Source: a virus | Length of the DNA: 64,000 nt | Strand: one strand, 5' to 3' | IMG/VR virus record: IMGVR_UViG_3300005530_000025 | Coordinates: 1 to 64,000 of that record | Shown here: positions 56,863-63,942 of the stretch, one piece after another | Layout: the number at the start of each line of letters is the position of its first letter | How positions within the stretch are numbered: the first letter of the stretch is position 1 | Notes under the pieces: model-generated | Databases searched by the model: none | The model's input: only the letters and a program-made list of their open reading frames with translations | What the model was told of the DNA's origin: nothing | Made by a program: the position numbers and the translations under genes

Positions 56863-57404
56863 GCAGCATCGACGAGACCTTCAGGCAGGCCCCGGGGAAG
56901 TACCCGGACGTGCCCCGGGCTGAGGCACGGCACCCGGTGAGCTACCGCCAGCCGGAGATCATGGCCATCACCAGCTTCAGCGGCGACCTGCGCTTCCTGA
57001 GCAACTTCCACCACTGCCCGGAGGGAGTCGAGGGGCCCGAGGATCACCTGATCTACGCCACGTCTGAGCACGCATTCCAGGCTGCCAAGAGCAACGACCT
57101 GCGGGACCGCATGAGCATCCAGGGACTGCCAGGGCCGGGCACGGCCAAGCGGGCCGGCCAGCTCCTGACCCTGCGTGAGGACTGGGAGGACGTGAAGCGG
57201 CGGCTGATGCTGGAGATCGTCCTGAGCAAGTTCTGGCGCGATGAGGACCTGGCCCGGCGGCTGTGCGCCACCGGCACGCGCGAGCTGGTCGAGGGCAATT
57301 CCTGGGGTGACACCGAGTGGGGCATGGTGGCACGGGACGGGGCCTGGCACGGCCGCAACATCCTGGGCCGGATCCTGATGGCCGTGCGGATGGTGATCGC
57401 ATGA
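56859..57404 (+). CDS. NADAR-family N-glycosidase-like protein (YbiA fold)
   Basis: 181 residues from ATG at 56859. Matches the NADAR plan: R-F-L-S-N-F-H-H-C, Y-A-T-S-E-H-A-F-Q-A-A-K, P-G-P-G-T-A-K-R-A-G-Q, W-E-D-V-K-R-R-L-M-L-E-I-V-L-S-K-F, T-R-E-L-V-E-G-N-S-W-G-D-T-E-W-G and N-I-L-G-R-I-L-M-A-V-R. Family members act on ADP-ribose-type conjugates or riboflavin intermediates, and some reverse DNA ADP-ribosylation. In a phage an anti-defence role is plausible (inference). Confidence 0.85.
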   Translation: MSSIDETFRQAPGKYPDVPRAEARHPVSYRQPEIMAITSFSGDLRFLSNFHHCPEGVEGPEDHLIYATSEHAFQAAKSNDLRDRMSIQGLPGPGTAKRAGQLLTLREDWEDVKRRLMLEIVLSKFWRDEDLARRLCATGTRELVEGNSWGDTEWGMVARDGAWHGRNILGRILMAVRMVIA

Positions 57405-57646
57405 GCGACCAGGCAGGGGACTACTGCGTACCCCGGGCCGAGCGCGCCCGGCTGGCTGCGCCTGAAGTCAGCGACACGCGCCTGGACCAGCTGGCCGCTG
57501 AGCTGCTCAGCATGGTCCGCCAGCCCGCACTCGCTCGCGGCCAGGAGATCACCCGGGAGCGCTGGGAGACCATGATCCTCGGCAAGCTGGCCGAGATCTT
57601 CCGGCTCGGGATGGACGCGCAGGCAGAGAAGGACCAGGCGCCGTGA
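57401..57646 (+). CDS. Small helical hypothetical protein
   Basis: 81 residues, coupled to the NADAR gene by ATGA. P-R-A-E-R-A-R-L-A-A-P-E-V then helices (L-D-Q-L-A-A-E-L-L-S-M-V and W-E-T-M-I-L-G-K-L-A-E-I-F). Possibly a partner of NADAR. Not recognised. Confidence 0.5.
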   Translation: MSDQAGDYCVPRAERARLAAPEVSDTRLDQLAAELLSMVRQPALARGQEITRERWETMILGKLAEIFRLGMDAQAEKDQAP

Positions 57647-57906
57647 GAGTCATCAGCGGGAAGCACAAGGGCGCCACGGCGCGGCTGCACCAGTTCGCCA
57701 ACGACTGGATCACCGGGGATATCGGACCTGAGCAGTCGGTCATCTTCAAGCCGCACCAGGTAGAGCTGGATGATGACGAGTACCAGCGCATGTACGAGAG
57801 CTACCTCCGGTTCTGCCAGGACGGCCGGGCTGCCGGCCAGTTCTGGAAGCACTGGGAGCTGCGCTCCGGCGGGCGGCTGGTGCCGAGACCCGGGCGGACG
57901 GGATGA
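57643..57906 (+). CDS. Small hypothetical protein
   Basis: 87 residues, GTG start. V-I-S-G-K-H-K-G-A-T-A-R-L-H-Q-F-A-N-D-W reads like a KOW-type turn, then L-D-D-D-E-Y-Q-R-M-Y-E-S-Y-L-R-F. Might bind nucleic acid. Not recognised. Confidence 0.5.
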   Translation: MRVISGKHKGATARLHQFANDWITGDIGPEQSVIFKPHQVELDDDEYQRMYESYLRFCQDGRAAGQFWKHWELRSGGRLVPRPGRTG

Positions 57907-58175
57907 CATTCGAGCTGACGGCCGACGAGCAGCGGCTGGCGCAGCGCAGGCGGGCCCGGCGCATCATGCTGGTGCTGCTGGCTGCGCCGCGCTCGCTGAG
58001 CGACTTCGAGGTCATCCGGGCAGCCGACATGATCGGCTCGGCCTGGGACGTGCTCACCCGCATGACCGAGCTGAATCTCACCGAGAAGAACCGGGGCCGG
58101 GACAGGCGCATGTTCTACCGGCTGACCCCGCGCGGCAGGCGCGTCTGCCTGGCCGCGTGCCACCTGGACAGCTAA
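57903..58175 (+). CDS. Winged-helix regulator-like protein
   Basis: 90 residues. Basic start, then I-M-L-V-L-L-A-A-P-R-S-L-S-D-F-E-V-I-R-A, a recognition-like helix and a Y-R-L-T-P-R-G-R-R-V wing, as in PadR/MarR-type proteins. Its stop is followed by a 24-bp gap. Likely transcription factor. Confidence 0.55.
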   Translation: MTFELTADEQRLAQRRRARRIMLVLLAAPRSLSDFEVIRAADMIGSAWDVLTRMTELNLTEKNRGRDRRMFYRLTPRGRRVCLAACHLDS

Positions 58176-58199
58176 GCCGATCAGCAGGGAGCGCAGGAC

Positions 58200-58550
58200 A
58201 TGAAAACGATCATCACCGGCATCGTGGCGGTGCTGGTCATCGGGTACACGGGCTGGATCAACTACGGCACGCACCGCACGATGACCTTCACCGTGGCCTC
58301 GAAGGACGACCAGTCCACCGGCAGCGGTCACCAGTACATGATCTTCACCACCCGGCACCAGGCGCTGAAGGACACCGACAGCTTCTGGAACGGCAAGCAC
58401 GACAGCAGCCAGGTCTGGCAGGACCTGGAGGTCGGGAGCACCTACCGCTGCCCGGTGGCCGGCGTACGGCGCGAGTGGGCGTGGACCGCCTACCCCGACA
58501 TCCTGGACGGGTGCAAGATCATCGCGTTCCGCCCGAAGGCGAGCCGGTGA
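58200..58550 (+). CDS. Membrane-anchored DUF1523-like protein
   Basis: 116 residues. One N-terminal helix (I-I-T-G-I-V-A-V-L-V-I-G-Y), then F-T-V-A-S-K-D-D-Q, Y-M-I-F-T-T-R-H-Q, D-T-D-S-F-W-N-G-K and G-S-T-Y-R-C-P-V-A-G-V-R-R-E-W. This order (a F-T-V strand, a D-S-F-W-N-G helix and Y-x-C-x-V-x-G-x-R) resembles DUF1523 phage proteins. Function unknown. Confidence 0.5.
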   Translation: MKTIITGIVAVLVIGYTGWINYGTHRTMTFTVASKDDQSTGSGHQYMIFTTRHQALKDTDSFWNGKHDSSQVWQDLEVGSTYRCPVAGVRREWAWTAYPDILDGCKIIAFRPKASR

Positions 58551-58897
58551 CGCCCTGGGATCCCGAGCGCGGCCTGCATCCTGAGCGGGCGCGTGAGCGC
58601 CGCCAGGGCTTCCTGGAGGCCCGGCTGGCATCATCGGCCGGCACGTGGCTGCGGGACGCGCGCAGGACCGCTCAGGCCCGCGGGATGCGGGCCACCGGGC
58701 TCAGCCTGACCTCGGCCGCGTTCGCGATCCTGGCCATGCTCAGCTGGGTGCTGGCCGGGCCCTGGCACCTGCCGCTGGCCCAGTCGGGCTCCCTCGCTCT
58801 CCTGTGCGGAATCTACGGGGCGTGCGCGATCATCGCCTGGTGCCTGCACCTGCACTTCAACATGCCCAGGCAGCGGAGGCGCCGTCGTGGACGTTAA
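58547..58897 (+). CDS. Two-span membrane protein
   Basis: 116 residues, GTG overlapping the previous stop. Basic N-terminal half, two hydrophobic helices (S-A-A-F-A-I-L-A-M-L-S-W-V-L and L-C-G-I-Y-G-A-C-A-I-I-A-W), and an Arg-rich end. Not recognised. Confidence 0.5.
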   Translation: MTPWDPERGLHPERARERRQGFLEARLASSAGTWLRDARRTAQARGMRATGLSLTSAAFAILAMLSWVLAGPWHLPLAQSGSLALLCGIYGACAIIAWCLHLHFNMPRQRRRRRGR

Positions 58898-59153
58898 GTG
58901 GAGGAACAGCACGCCCCTCATCAGGTTCACCGTGGGCGTGAAGCTGATCACGGGGGAGGAGATCGTCAGCAGGACGCTCTACGAGGACGCCCCAGAGCGG
59001 GCCATGAACCTGCTGAAGCGGACAGCCGAGGAACGCGGCGGCCCCCTGGACGGGTACGCGCCGACTACGCACACGATGCTCATGACGGAGGACGACCAGA
59101 TCGTCTGCATCGAGCGGAGCAAGATCCTCTACATGTTCACGAGGCCGGCGTGA
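58887..59153 (+). CDS. Small conserved phage protein
   Basis: 88 residues, GTG start. V-K-L-I-T-G-E-E-I-V-S-R-T-L, then H-T-M-L-M-T-E-D-D-Q-I-V-C-I-E-R-S-K-I. The L-I-T-G-E-E-I motif resembles an SH3/Sm-like beta fold used in small RNA-binding phage proteins. Function unknown. Confidence 0.5.
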   Translation: MDVKWRNSTPLIRFTVGVKLITGEEIVSRTLYEDAPERAMNLLKRTAEERGGPLDGYAPTTHTMLMTEDDQIVCIERSKILYMFTRPA

Positions 59154-59596
59154 ACCAGCACGAGGCTGAGACCGTGACCCGCCGGGTGCTCGGCATCCAC
59201 CTGCCCGGGGGATGGGAGCCGGTGTGGTGCCCGGCCGGGGACGGCTGGTGGCACGCCTGCCGGGACAGGGCTGGCACGGACCCGCGCCACGACAAGCTGG
59301 CGCGCCAGGCGGCACGCCGGATGGCACGCGCCAGGGCAGCTGGCGCGCCGCCTGAGGAGGGGCTCATCATCGGGCCGGTCCTGGGCGTCACGCCCATGTC
59401 CGAGGGAGAGGGAGCGCAGCTAGACCGGCTGGCACGGGGCGAGAGCGTGCCGGAGCACCCGTCGGCGTGCGCCAGCCAGCCGGCGTGCGGCCACGCCCAG
59501 GTCTGGCACAGGCATGCCGGGCGCGCCAGGCCGTGCGAGGTACCCGGGTGCACGTGCCTGGACTACGTGAGCCAGGCCGTGCCAGTGCGAAGCTAG
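59150..59596 (+). CDS. Hypothetical protein with C-terminal Cys/His site
   Basis: 148 residues, GTG overlapping the previous stop. H-L-P-G-G-W-E-P-V-W-C-P, an Ala/Arg-rich middle, and A-C-G-H-A-Q-V-W-H-R-H...C-E-V-P-G-C-T-C-L-D-Y at the end, a likely zinc site. Last gene before the next promoter. Not recognised. Confidence 0.55.
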   Translation: MNQHEAETVTRRVLGIHLPGGWEPVWCPAGDGWWHACRDRAGTDPRHDKLARQAARRMARARAAGAPPEEGLIIGPVLGVTPMSEGEGAQLDRLARGESVPEHPSACASQPACGHAQVWHRHAGRARPCEVPGCTCLDYVSQAVPVRS

Positions 59597-59625
59597 TAGC
59601 GCGTTACAGCTTTTCTTGCTAAGGT
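59597..59625 (+). promoter_or_regulatory. Promoter, leaderless start at 59632
   Basis: 17-nt spacer GTTACAGCTTTTCTTGC then TAAGGT; the -35 (TAGCGC) is weak. ATG six bases after the -10. Confidence 0.65.
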
Positions 59626-59631
59626 ATCCCT

Positions 59632-59931
59632 ATGCCTGCTGACACCGCGCTAAGCCAGCCCTACCGGGGCCGCGTTATGCCCGCAACGGACCTGAATCCC
59701 GGCCAGCACATCCTGGTCAACGGCACGTACCTGGGTGATGCTGACGGGTTCATGGTGCACGAGCAGGTCCGGGTCGCCATCCTGAGGGGGCCCGAGGCCT
59801 GCACCGAGCCCGGCGGCCCGCTGGAGGGCGCCCCGCGCATCCGCTTCTGGTGCCAGCGCGAGGACACCGGCCGGGAAGGCTGGATGCTGTACGGCCCGGG
59901 CGGTGCAGTGCGGCTGGATGAGCGCGCATGA
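59632..59931 (+). CDS. Small protein, leaderless
   Basis: 99 residues. L-N-P-G-Q-H-I-L-V-N-G-T-Y-L-G-D-A-D-G-F, then R-I-R-F-W-C-Q-R-E-D-T-G-R-E-G-W. Beta-rich. The next in-frame ATG at 59677 would give a shorter product. Coupled to the zinc protein downstream. Confidence 0.55.
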   Translation: MPADTALSQPYRGRVMPATDLNPGQHILVNGTYLGDADGFMVHEQVRVAILRGPEACTEPGGPLEGAPRIRFWCQREDTGREGWMLYGPGGAVRLDERA

Positions 59932-60257
59932 GCCGCCGCGTCATCCTGCCGGGAGCCCATGACCAGGAGCTGCTGGACGGCCTGCTGCGGCTGCTGCTGT
60001 CCCCGGTCCTGCCGGGGGCGCCGGCGAACGCCACTGCGGCGGACATCGACGAGTACCTGGCCGGCGAGCCGCACCAGTGCGCCCTGTGCGGCGCCACGGC
60101 GCGCGAGGTCTTCGCGGCCGGAGCCAGCTCGCTGATGCCCCGGGCCTGCTGGCTGGACACCTGCCAGCGCTGCGGGTCGCGGGTGCGCCGGCTGTTCGCC
60201 TACTGGCCGGGTGACGAGACAGTGATCGCCCGGGCCCGGAAGCTGGGCCTGCTGTGA
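59928..60257 (+). CDS. Zinc-finger hypothetical protein
   Basis: 109 residues. Helical N-terminal part (E-L-L-D-G-L-L-R-L-L-L), then C-A-L-C-G-A-T-A-R-E-V-F and C-W-L-D-T-C-Q-R-C-G-S-R, a four-Cys zinc site. Directly upstream of the methyltransferase. Function unknown. Confidence 0.55.
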   Translation: MSRRVILPGAHDQELLDGLLRLLLSPVLPGAPANATAADIDEYLAGEPHQCALCGATAREVFAAGASSLMPRACWLDTCQRCGSRVRRLFAYWPGDETVIARARKLGLL

Positions 60258-61414
60258 GAGAGCGAGGCGGCATGTGGGACGTGGTAGACCTGTTCAGCGG
60301 CGCCGGGGGCATGAGCTACGGCTTCCATGCCCATCCGGACTTCCGGGTGGTCGGCGCGGCAGACGCCCAGATCGGCAAGCCCAGCTCGGGCGAGGGCGGA
60401 CTGGGCTGCAATGTCAGCTACGAGCTGAATATGGGCGTGCGCCCGGTCGAGGCCAACCTAGGCACCGCCGACCCGGCCGAGGTAGTCGAGGCCATGCACC
60501 TGCCCGGCAGGGTGACCGTGCTGGCGGCCTGCCCACCGTGCACCGGATTCACCCGCACGGTCCCGGGCAATCACCTGCGCGATGACCGGCGCAACACGCT
60601 GGTCGGCCGGGTTGCGGACTATGCCCGCATCCTGGAGCCCGAGATCATCATGCTGGAGAACGCCCGCGAGCTGTTCCGGGGAAACTTCTCCGGCCACCTG
60701 AACGACCTGACCGCCCGCCTGGCCGGCCTGGGCTACTGGTCGCGCTCGGCCGCGATCATGCTGAGCCGGCACGGCCTGCCGCAGCGCCGCGAGCGGACCA
60801 TCATGATCGCCGTCCGGGATAACGGGGAGGGACCGCCGCCGGCCGGGCTGAAGCAGCTCTGGGACGGGCTGACGATTGACGCCGGGGCGGTGACCGTGCG
60901 GCGCGCCCTGAGCAGCCTGCGGGACCTGGCGGGTGATCCCCTGGACGTGGCCCCGGCTATGACGCCGGAGGTGACTAAGCGCCTGGCCGCGGTGCCGCAT
61001 GACGGCGGCAGCTGGGCCAGCCTGCCCGCTGACCTGATGACCCCCCGGATGCGGCGCCAGGCCGCGCTCCTGCGCTGGGGCAGCCACCCCGACATCTACG
61101 GCCGCATGTGGTGGGACCGGCCCGCGCCCACCATCAAGCGCGAGTGCAGCCACGTCGGCAACGGCCGCTACGCCCACCCCGAGCAGGACCGGCTGTGCAC
61201 GGTGCGCGAGATGGCCGTGCTCAACGGCTTCCCGCGGGACTACCAGCTCGCGGGCTCCGTGTCGAACATGTACCGGCACATCGGGGACGCGGTACCGCCT
61301 CTGATCAGCTACCAGCTGGCGGCTGCCTGCCGGTGGATGCTGACGAGCGAGCGGCCGGGAGCGAAGGACCTGATCCTGCCCGGATGCCACCTGGAGCCGG
61401 CTGACATCCTGTAG
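60254..61414 (+). CDS. DNA cytosine-C5 methyltransferase
   Basis: 386 residues, GTG start. All key motifs are present: F-S-G-A-G-G-M-S (I), A-A-C-P-P-C-T-G-F (IV, catalytic Cys in P-P-C), L-E-N-A-R-E-L (VI), L-P-Q-R-R-E-R (VIII), R-P-A-P-T-I-K-R (IX) and V-P-P-L-I-S (X). The target recognition region is about residues 190-300. No restriction enzyme lies beside it, so it probably protects phage DNA from host restriction. Confidence 0.9.
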   Translation: MRERGGMWDVVDLFSGAGGMSYGFHAHPDFRVVGAADAQIGKPSSGEGGLGCNVSYELNMGVRPVEANLGTADPAEVVEAMHLPGRVTVLAACPPCTGFTRTVPGNHLRDDRRNTLVGRVADYARILEPEIIMLENARELFRGNFSGHLNDLTARLAGLGYWSRSAAIMLSRHGLPQRRERTIMIAVRDNGEGPPPAGLKQLWDGLTIDAGAVTVRRALSSLRDLAGDPLDVAPAMTPEVTKRLAAVPHDGGSWASLPADLMTPRMRRQAALLRWGSHPDIYGRMWWDRPAPTIKRECSHVGNGRYAHPEQDRLCTVREMAVLNGFPRDYQLAGSVSNMYRHIGDAVPPLISYQLAAACRWMLTSERPGAKDLILPGCHLEPADIL

Positions 61415-61443
61415 TTGCTCATTACAGCTTTCCTTGCTAAGAT
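61415..61443 (+). promoter_or_regulatory. Promoter with conserved leader
   Basis: TTGCTC, 17-nt spacer ATTACAGCTTTCCTTGC, TAAGAT, then TCTTGCAAGGGAGCGACGACGA and AGGAGG before ATG at 61480. Confidence 0.75.
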
Positions 61444-61479
61444 AGGTCTTGCAAGGGAGCGACGACGAGGAGGACGGAC

Positions 61480-61647
61480 ATGGACCACCGCCAGCTGGTT
61501 ACCGGAGACGAGAAGGACTACCTGGACAGCAAGAGCAAGGGCTACTTCGCCCACCGCGCCGGCGTTCGCCGCCAGGTCCGCCGGACCCTGAACCGCCGGG
61601 TCCGCCACGGCGTCCGCGCCGCCATCCGCGCCGGCCGGGAGGTCTGA
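61480..61647 (+). CDS. 55-residue basic protein
   Basis: ATG at 61480 with AGGAGG at good spacing. Starts D-H-R-Q-L-V-T-G-D-E-K, then a strongly basic C-terminal half (R-R-Q-V-R-R-T-L-N-R-R-V-R-H-G-V-R). Probably binds nucleic acid or ribosomes. It heads an early operon. Confidence 0.55.
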   Translation: MDHRQLVTGDEKDYLDSKSKGYFAHRAGVRRQVRRTLNRRVRHGVRAAIRAGREV

Positions 61648-61650
61648 GCC

Positions 61651-61962
61651 GTGTTCGGGAGCAACCACCGCCAGGCAGTCCGCGTGAAGTACCCCTCCGG
61701 CCGGGTCGAGCGCCATGTCATCGAGCTGCTCCCCTACCACGTGAACGGCTGGGTGCGCACTCGCTGCCTGAATCACGGCCGCCAGCAGCCAGATGCCCTG
61801 AGCGCCGACACTGAGCAGGGCCGCGACAAGACCGCCCGCGCTGCCGCCGTGGACTGCGGCCGGATCATGCAGCTCCCCTTCGGCCACACCATCGTCCGCG
61901 AGCTGGAGCCCATGCTCCGCGAGCAGGACGGCCAGTGGGTCCCCGCCGGGCAGGCCTCGTGA
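61651..61962 (+). CDS. Hypothetical protein
   Basis: 103 residues, GTG start. V-K-Y-P-S-G-R-V-E-R-H-V-I-E, V-N-G-W-V-R-T-R-C-L-N-H-G-R-Q, then I-V-R-E-L-E-P-M-L. Small alpha/beta protein. Not recognised. Confidence 0.55.
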   Translation: MFGSNHRQAVRVKYPSGRVERHVIELLPYHVNGWVRTRCLNHGRQQPDALSADTEQGRDKTARAAAVDCGRIMQLPFGHTIVRELEPMLREQDGQWVPAGQAS

Positions 61963-62219
61963 CGGGCGCACTGCACATCATCCGCCCGCAGCTGGTGCGC
62001 GAGTACGAGCGGCGGCTGAACGCCAGCCGGCTCCAGGCGCTGGAGGACTTCGGCGCCGAGCCGCTGGAGGCCCTGGAGCACCATCGCGAGCAGCTGGGCG
62101 TGCCCTGGGACAGATTCGGCACGCTGACGCCGGGCGGCCGGGCCTACGTGCGCGGCACCCAGCTCGCCCTGGATGAGCTGATCGAGGCAGCGAGGATGGA
62201 GGAGGCAAGCAGTGGCTGA
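61959..62219 (+). CDS. Helical hypothetical protein
   Basis: 86 residues, GTG overlapping the previous stop. Mostly helix (L-V-R-E-Y-E-R-R-L-N-A-S-R-L-Q-A-L-E-D-F-G-A). Function unknown. Confidence 0.5.
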   Translation: MTGALHIIRPQLVREYERRLNASRLQALEDFGAEPLEALEHHREQLGVPWDRFGTLTPGGRAYVRGTQLALDELIEAARMEEASSG

Positions 62220-62472
62220 CGACATCAGGGGCGGCCTGGAGGTCGCCCGCCAGCCGGGCCAGCATGGATGGTCGGTCATCCATGTCCAGAGCGGCCTGCG
62301 CATCGAGCAGCCCCTGCGGCTCCAGCGCCAGGCCCGCGCCGTCCGGGCATCCCTGCTGGCCACTGGCATCGACTTCAGCCGCCCCAGGACAACCCTGCGC
62401 CAGGCTGCCGCCCGGCGGGCCATCAAGGCCGCGTTCCGGGATGCGGCGAGCAAGTTCCCGATCGACCGATGA
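62212..62472 (+). CDS. Basic hypothetical protein
   Basis: 86 residues, GTG start. W-S-V-I-H-V-Q-S-G-L-R-I-E-Q, then an Arg/Ala-rich helix (R-Q-A-A-A-R-R-A-I-K-A-A-F-R-D-A). Possible nucleic-acid binding. Not recognised. Confidence 0.5.
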   Translation: MADDIRGGLEVARQPGQHGWSVIHVQSGLRIEQPLRLQRQARAVRASLLATGIDFSRPRTTLRQAAARRAIKAAFRDAASKFPIDR

Positions 62473-62483
62473 GGAGCACAGGC

Positions 62484-62867
62484 ATGCCCGCTACTGACAA
62501 GACCAACAGGCAGATCACTATCGAGATGATCGCGGAGGTCTACCAGATCACCCTGACTGACCGGATGCGCTTCCTGCTGGACACGTCCCCGGACCTGCTG
62601 GACCCCCTGGACGTGCAGCGGAGGTACCTCCTGCGGATGGCCCTGGTGCGCATCAGCTGCCCGGCCTGCAAGGGCATCATCTGCCAGGTCTCAGCCCAGA
62701 CCGGGGAGTACGACACCGAGGGCTGCAAGCACGTCAGCGATGACTCCTATGCGTGCCCGTTCTGCCATGCTGGCCTGACCTGGGTCCTGGACGCCCTGAC
62801 CGGCCAGCAGTTCTTCGACATCCGCGACCTGAGCACCTACCGCGACCCCTCGGCCGCCAGGTCCTGA
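62484..62867 (+). CDS. Zinc-ribbon hypothetical protein
   Basis: 127 residues from ATG at 62484 with GAGGAG upstream. N-terminal helices, then I-S-C-P-A-C-K-G-I-I-C-Q-V and Y-A-C-P-F-C-H-A-G-L, two C-x-x-C pairs of a zinc ribbon. Followed by a strong terminator. Function unknown. Confidence 0.6.
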   Translation: MPATDKTNRQITIEMIAEVYQITLTDRMRFLLDTSPDLLDPLDVQRRYLLRMALVRISCPACKGIICQVSAQTGEYDTEGCKHVSDDSYACPFCHAGLTWVLDALTGQQFFDIRDLSTYRDPSAARS

Positions 62868-62871
62868 CCCT

Positions 62872-62906
62872 GGCGGGCGGCAGCTTCCCGGAGGCTGCCG
62901 CCCGCC
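62872..62906 (+). terminator. Terminator hairpin
   Basis: Perfect 13-bp stem GGCGGGCGGCAGC/GCTGCCGCCCGCC with a 9-nt loop followed by CTGTCCTG, just after the stop at 62867. Confidence 0.7.
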
Positions 62907-62928
62907 CTGTCCTGCCCCGGGAGGGGAC

Positions 62929-63597
62929 ATGCCACACCAGCCCGCTCAGACGCGGCGGTATCTCCAGGTGAGCCGCAAGGCCGGCGAGCACCAGTGGGAG
63001 TTCCTGGAGATCACCGACAGAGCCGACGGCACGGAGCACACCGAGATCATCCTGGCCGTGCCGCTCAACACCCAGGGCACCGTCCGGATGGACTTCCTGG
63101 ATGTGCTGGGGCGCGTCTACCAGGCCGGCCGCGAGGACCGCGCCCTGGACATCCCGCCCGAGGAGTCCAGCGTCCCTGAGGGGCTCCGCAAGACGATGAT
63201 CCGGCCGGGCACCGAGGCATACCTCGGCGGCCTGGATGAGGCCATACGGATGCACCCGGCGCTCCAGGAGCCCGGAGCAGAGGAGTTCTTCGGGGCTCCG
63301 GACTGGGGCCTCCAGCATGCGCACCAGGCGCCCTGCGGCAAGCGCTTCAGCCACCTGCACGACGGCGGCGCGGAACCGCACGAGCACGAGCACGAAGCGG
63401 GGTGCGACCGGTGCCCGCCGGAAGGGCCGCGGGCCGAGTATGCCGGCGGCAGCAATGCTGTCCTGGACCGGTACCCGAGTCAGCCCGTGGTCACGGAGAA
63501 TCATCACCTGCACTTCCAGCCTGACCAGAGCCTGATCTTCGTGCACGACCACCCCGACGGCGGCACGCCGCACGCGCACCCCTGGCCGGCGTCATGA
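62929..63597 (+). CDS. His-rich hypothetical protein
   Basis: 222 residues, GGGAGGGG before ATG. N-terminal beta part (Y-L-Q-V-S-R-K-A-G-E-H-Q-W-E-F-L), then a His-rich C-terminal half (P-H-E-H-E-H-E-A-G-C-D-R-C; N-H-H-L-H-F; V-H-D-H-P-D-G-G-T-P-H-A-H) that probably binds metal. Not recognised. Confidence 0.55.
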   Translation: MPHQPAQTRRYLQVSRKAGEHQWEFLEITDRADGTEHTEIILAVPLNTQGTVRMDFLDVLGRVYQAGREDRALDIPPEESSVPEGLRKTMIRPGTEAYLGGLDEAIRMHPALQEPGAEEFFGAPDWGLQHAHQAPCGKRFSHLHDGGAEPHEHEHEAGCDRCPPEGPRAEYAGGSNAVLDRYPSQPVVTENHHLHFQPDQSLIFVHDHPDGGTPHAHPWPAS

Positions 63598-63887
63598 GCA
63601 CCCGGGTGATCGAGAGCAGCAACGGCACGCCCCTGAGGCTGCGCGTCCGCGGCGGCCAGCTGACGGACCTGGAGTTCACCGGGGAGCCCGGCCGCACCCG
63701 GATCCAGGCCGAGCTGGAGGGCGATGACGAGGCCCTGGCGGCTGTCCGGGTGGCCGCGCAGGCCGATACCTGGACCCTGCTGCTGCCGCACGGCAGGGAT
63801 CCGCTCAGGGTCGTGATCAGGGTGCCGGAGGGCACCCTGATCGAGGCCGAGACCGAGATGGCCATCACCGGCCGGGTTGCACATTAG
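63594..63887 (+). CDS. Small hypothetical protein
   Basis: 97 residues, ATG overlapping the previous stop. T-P-L-R-L-R-V-R-G-G-Q-L-T-D-L-E-F-T, then L-R-V-V-I-R-V-P-E-G-T-L-I-E-A. Beta-rich. Not recognised. Confidence 0.5.
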   Translation: MSTRVIESSNGTPLRLRVRGGQLTDLEFTGEPGRTRIQAELEGDDEALAAVRVAAQADTWTLLLPHGRDPLRVVIRVPEGTLIEAETEMAITGRVAH

Positions 63888-63905
63888 CAAGAAACCCTGT
63901 AATGT
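63877..63905 (+). promoter_or_regulatory. Promoter with conserved leader at right edge
   Basis: TTGCAC, 17-nt spacer ATTAGCAAGAAACCCTG, TAATGT, then TCTTGCAAGGGACGACGACA and GGGAGG before ATG at 63943. Confidence 0.78.
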
Positions 63906-63942
63906 TGGTCTTGCAAGGGACGACGACACAGGGAGGCACCCG

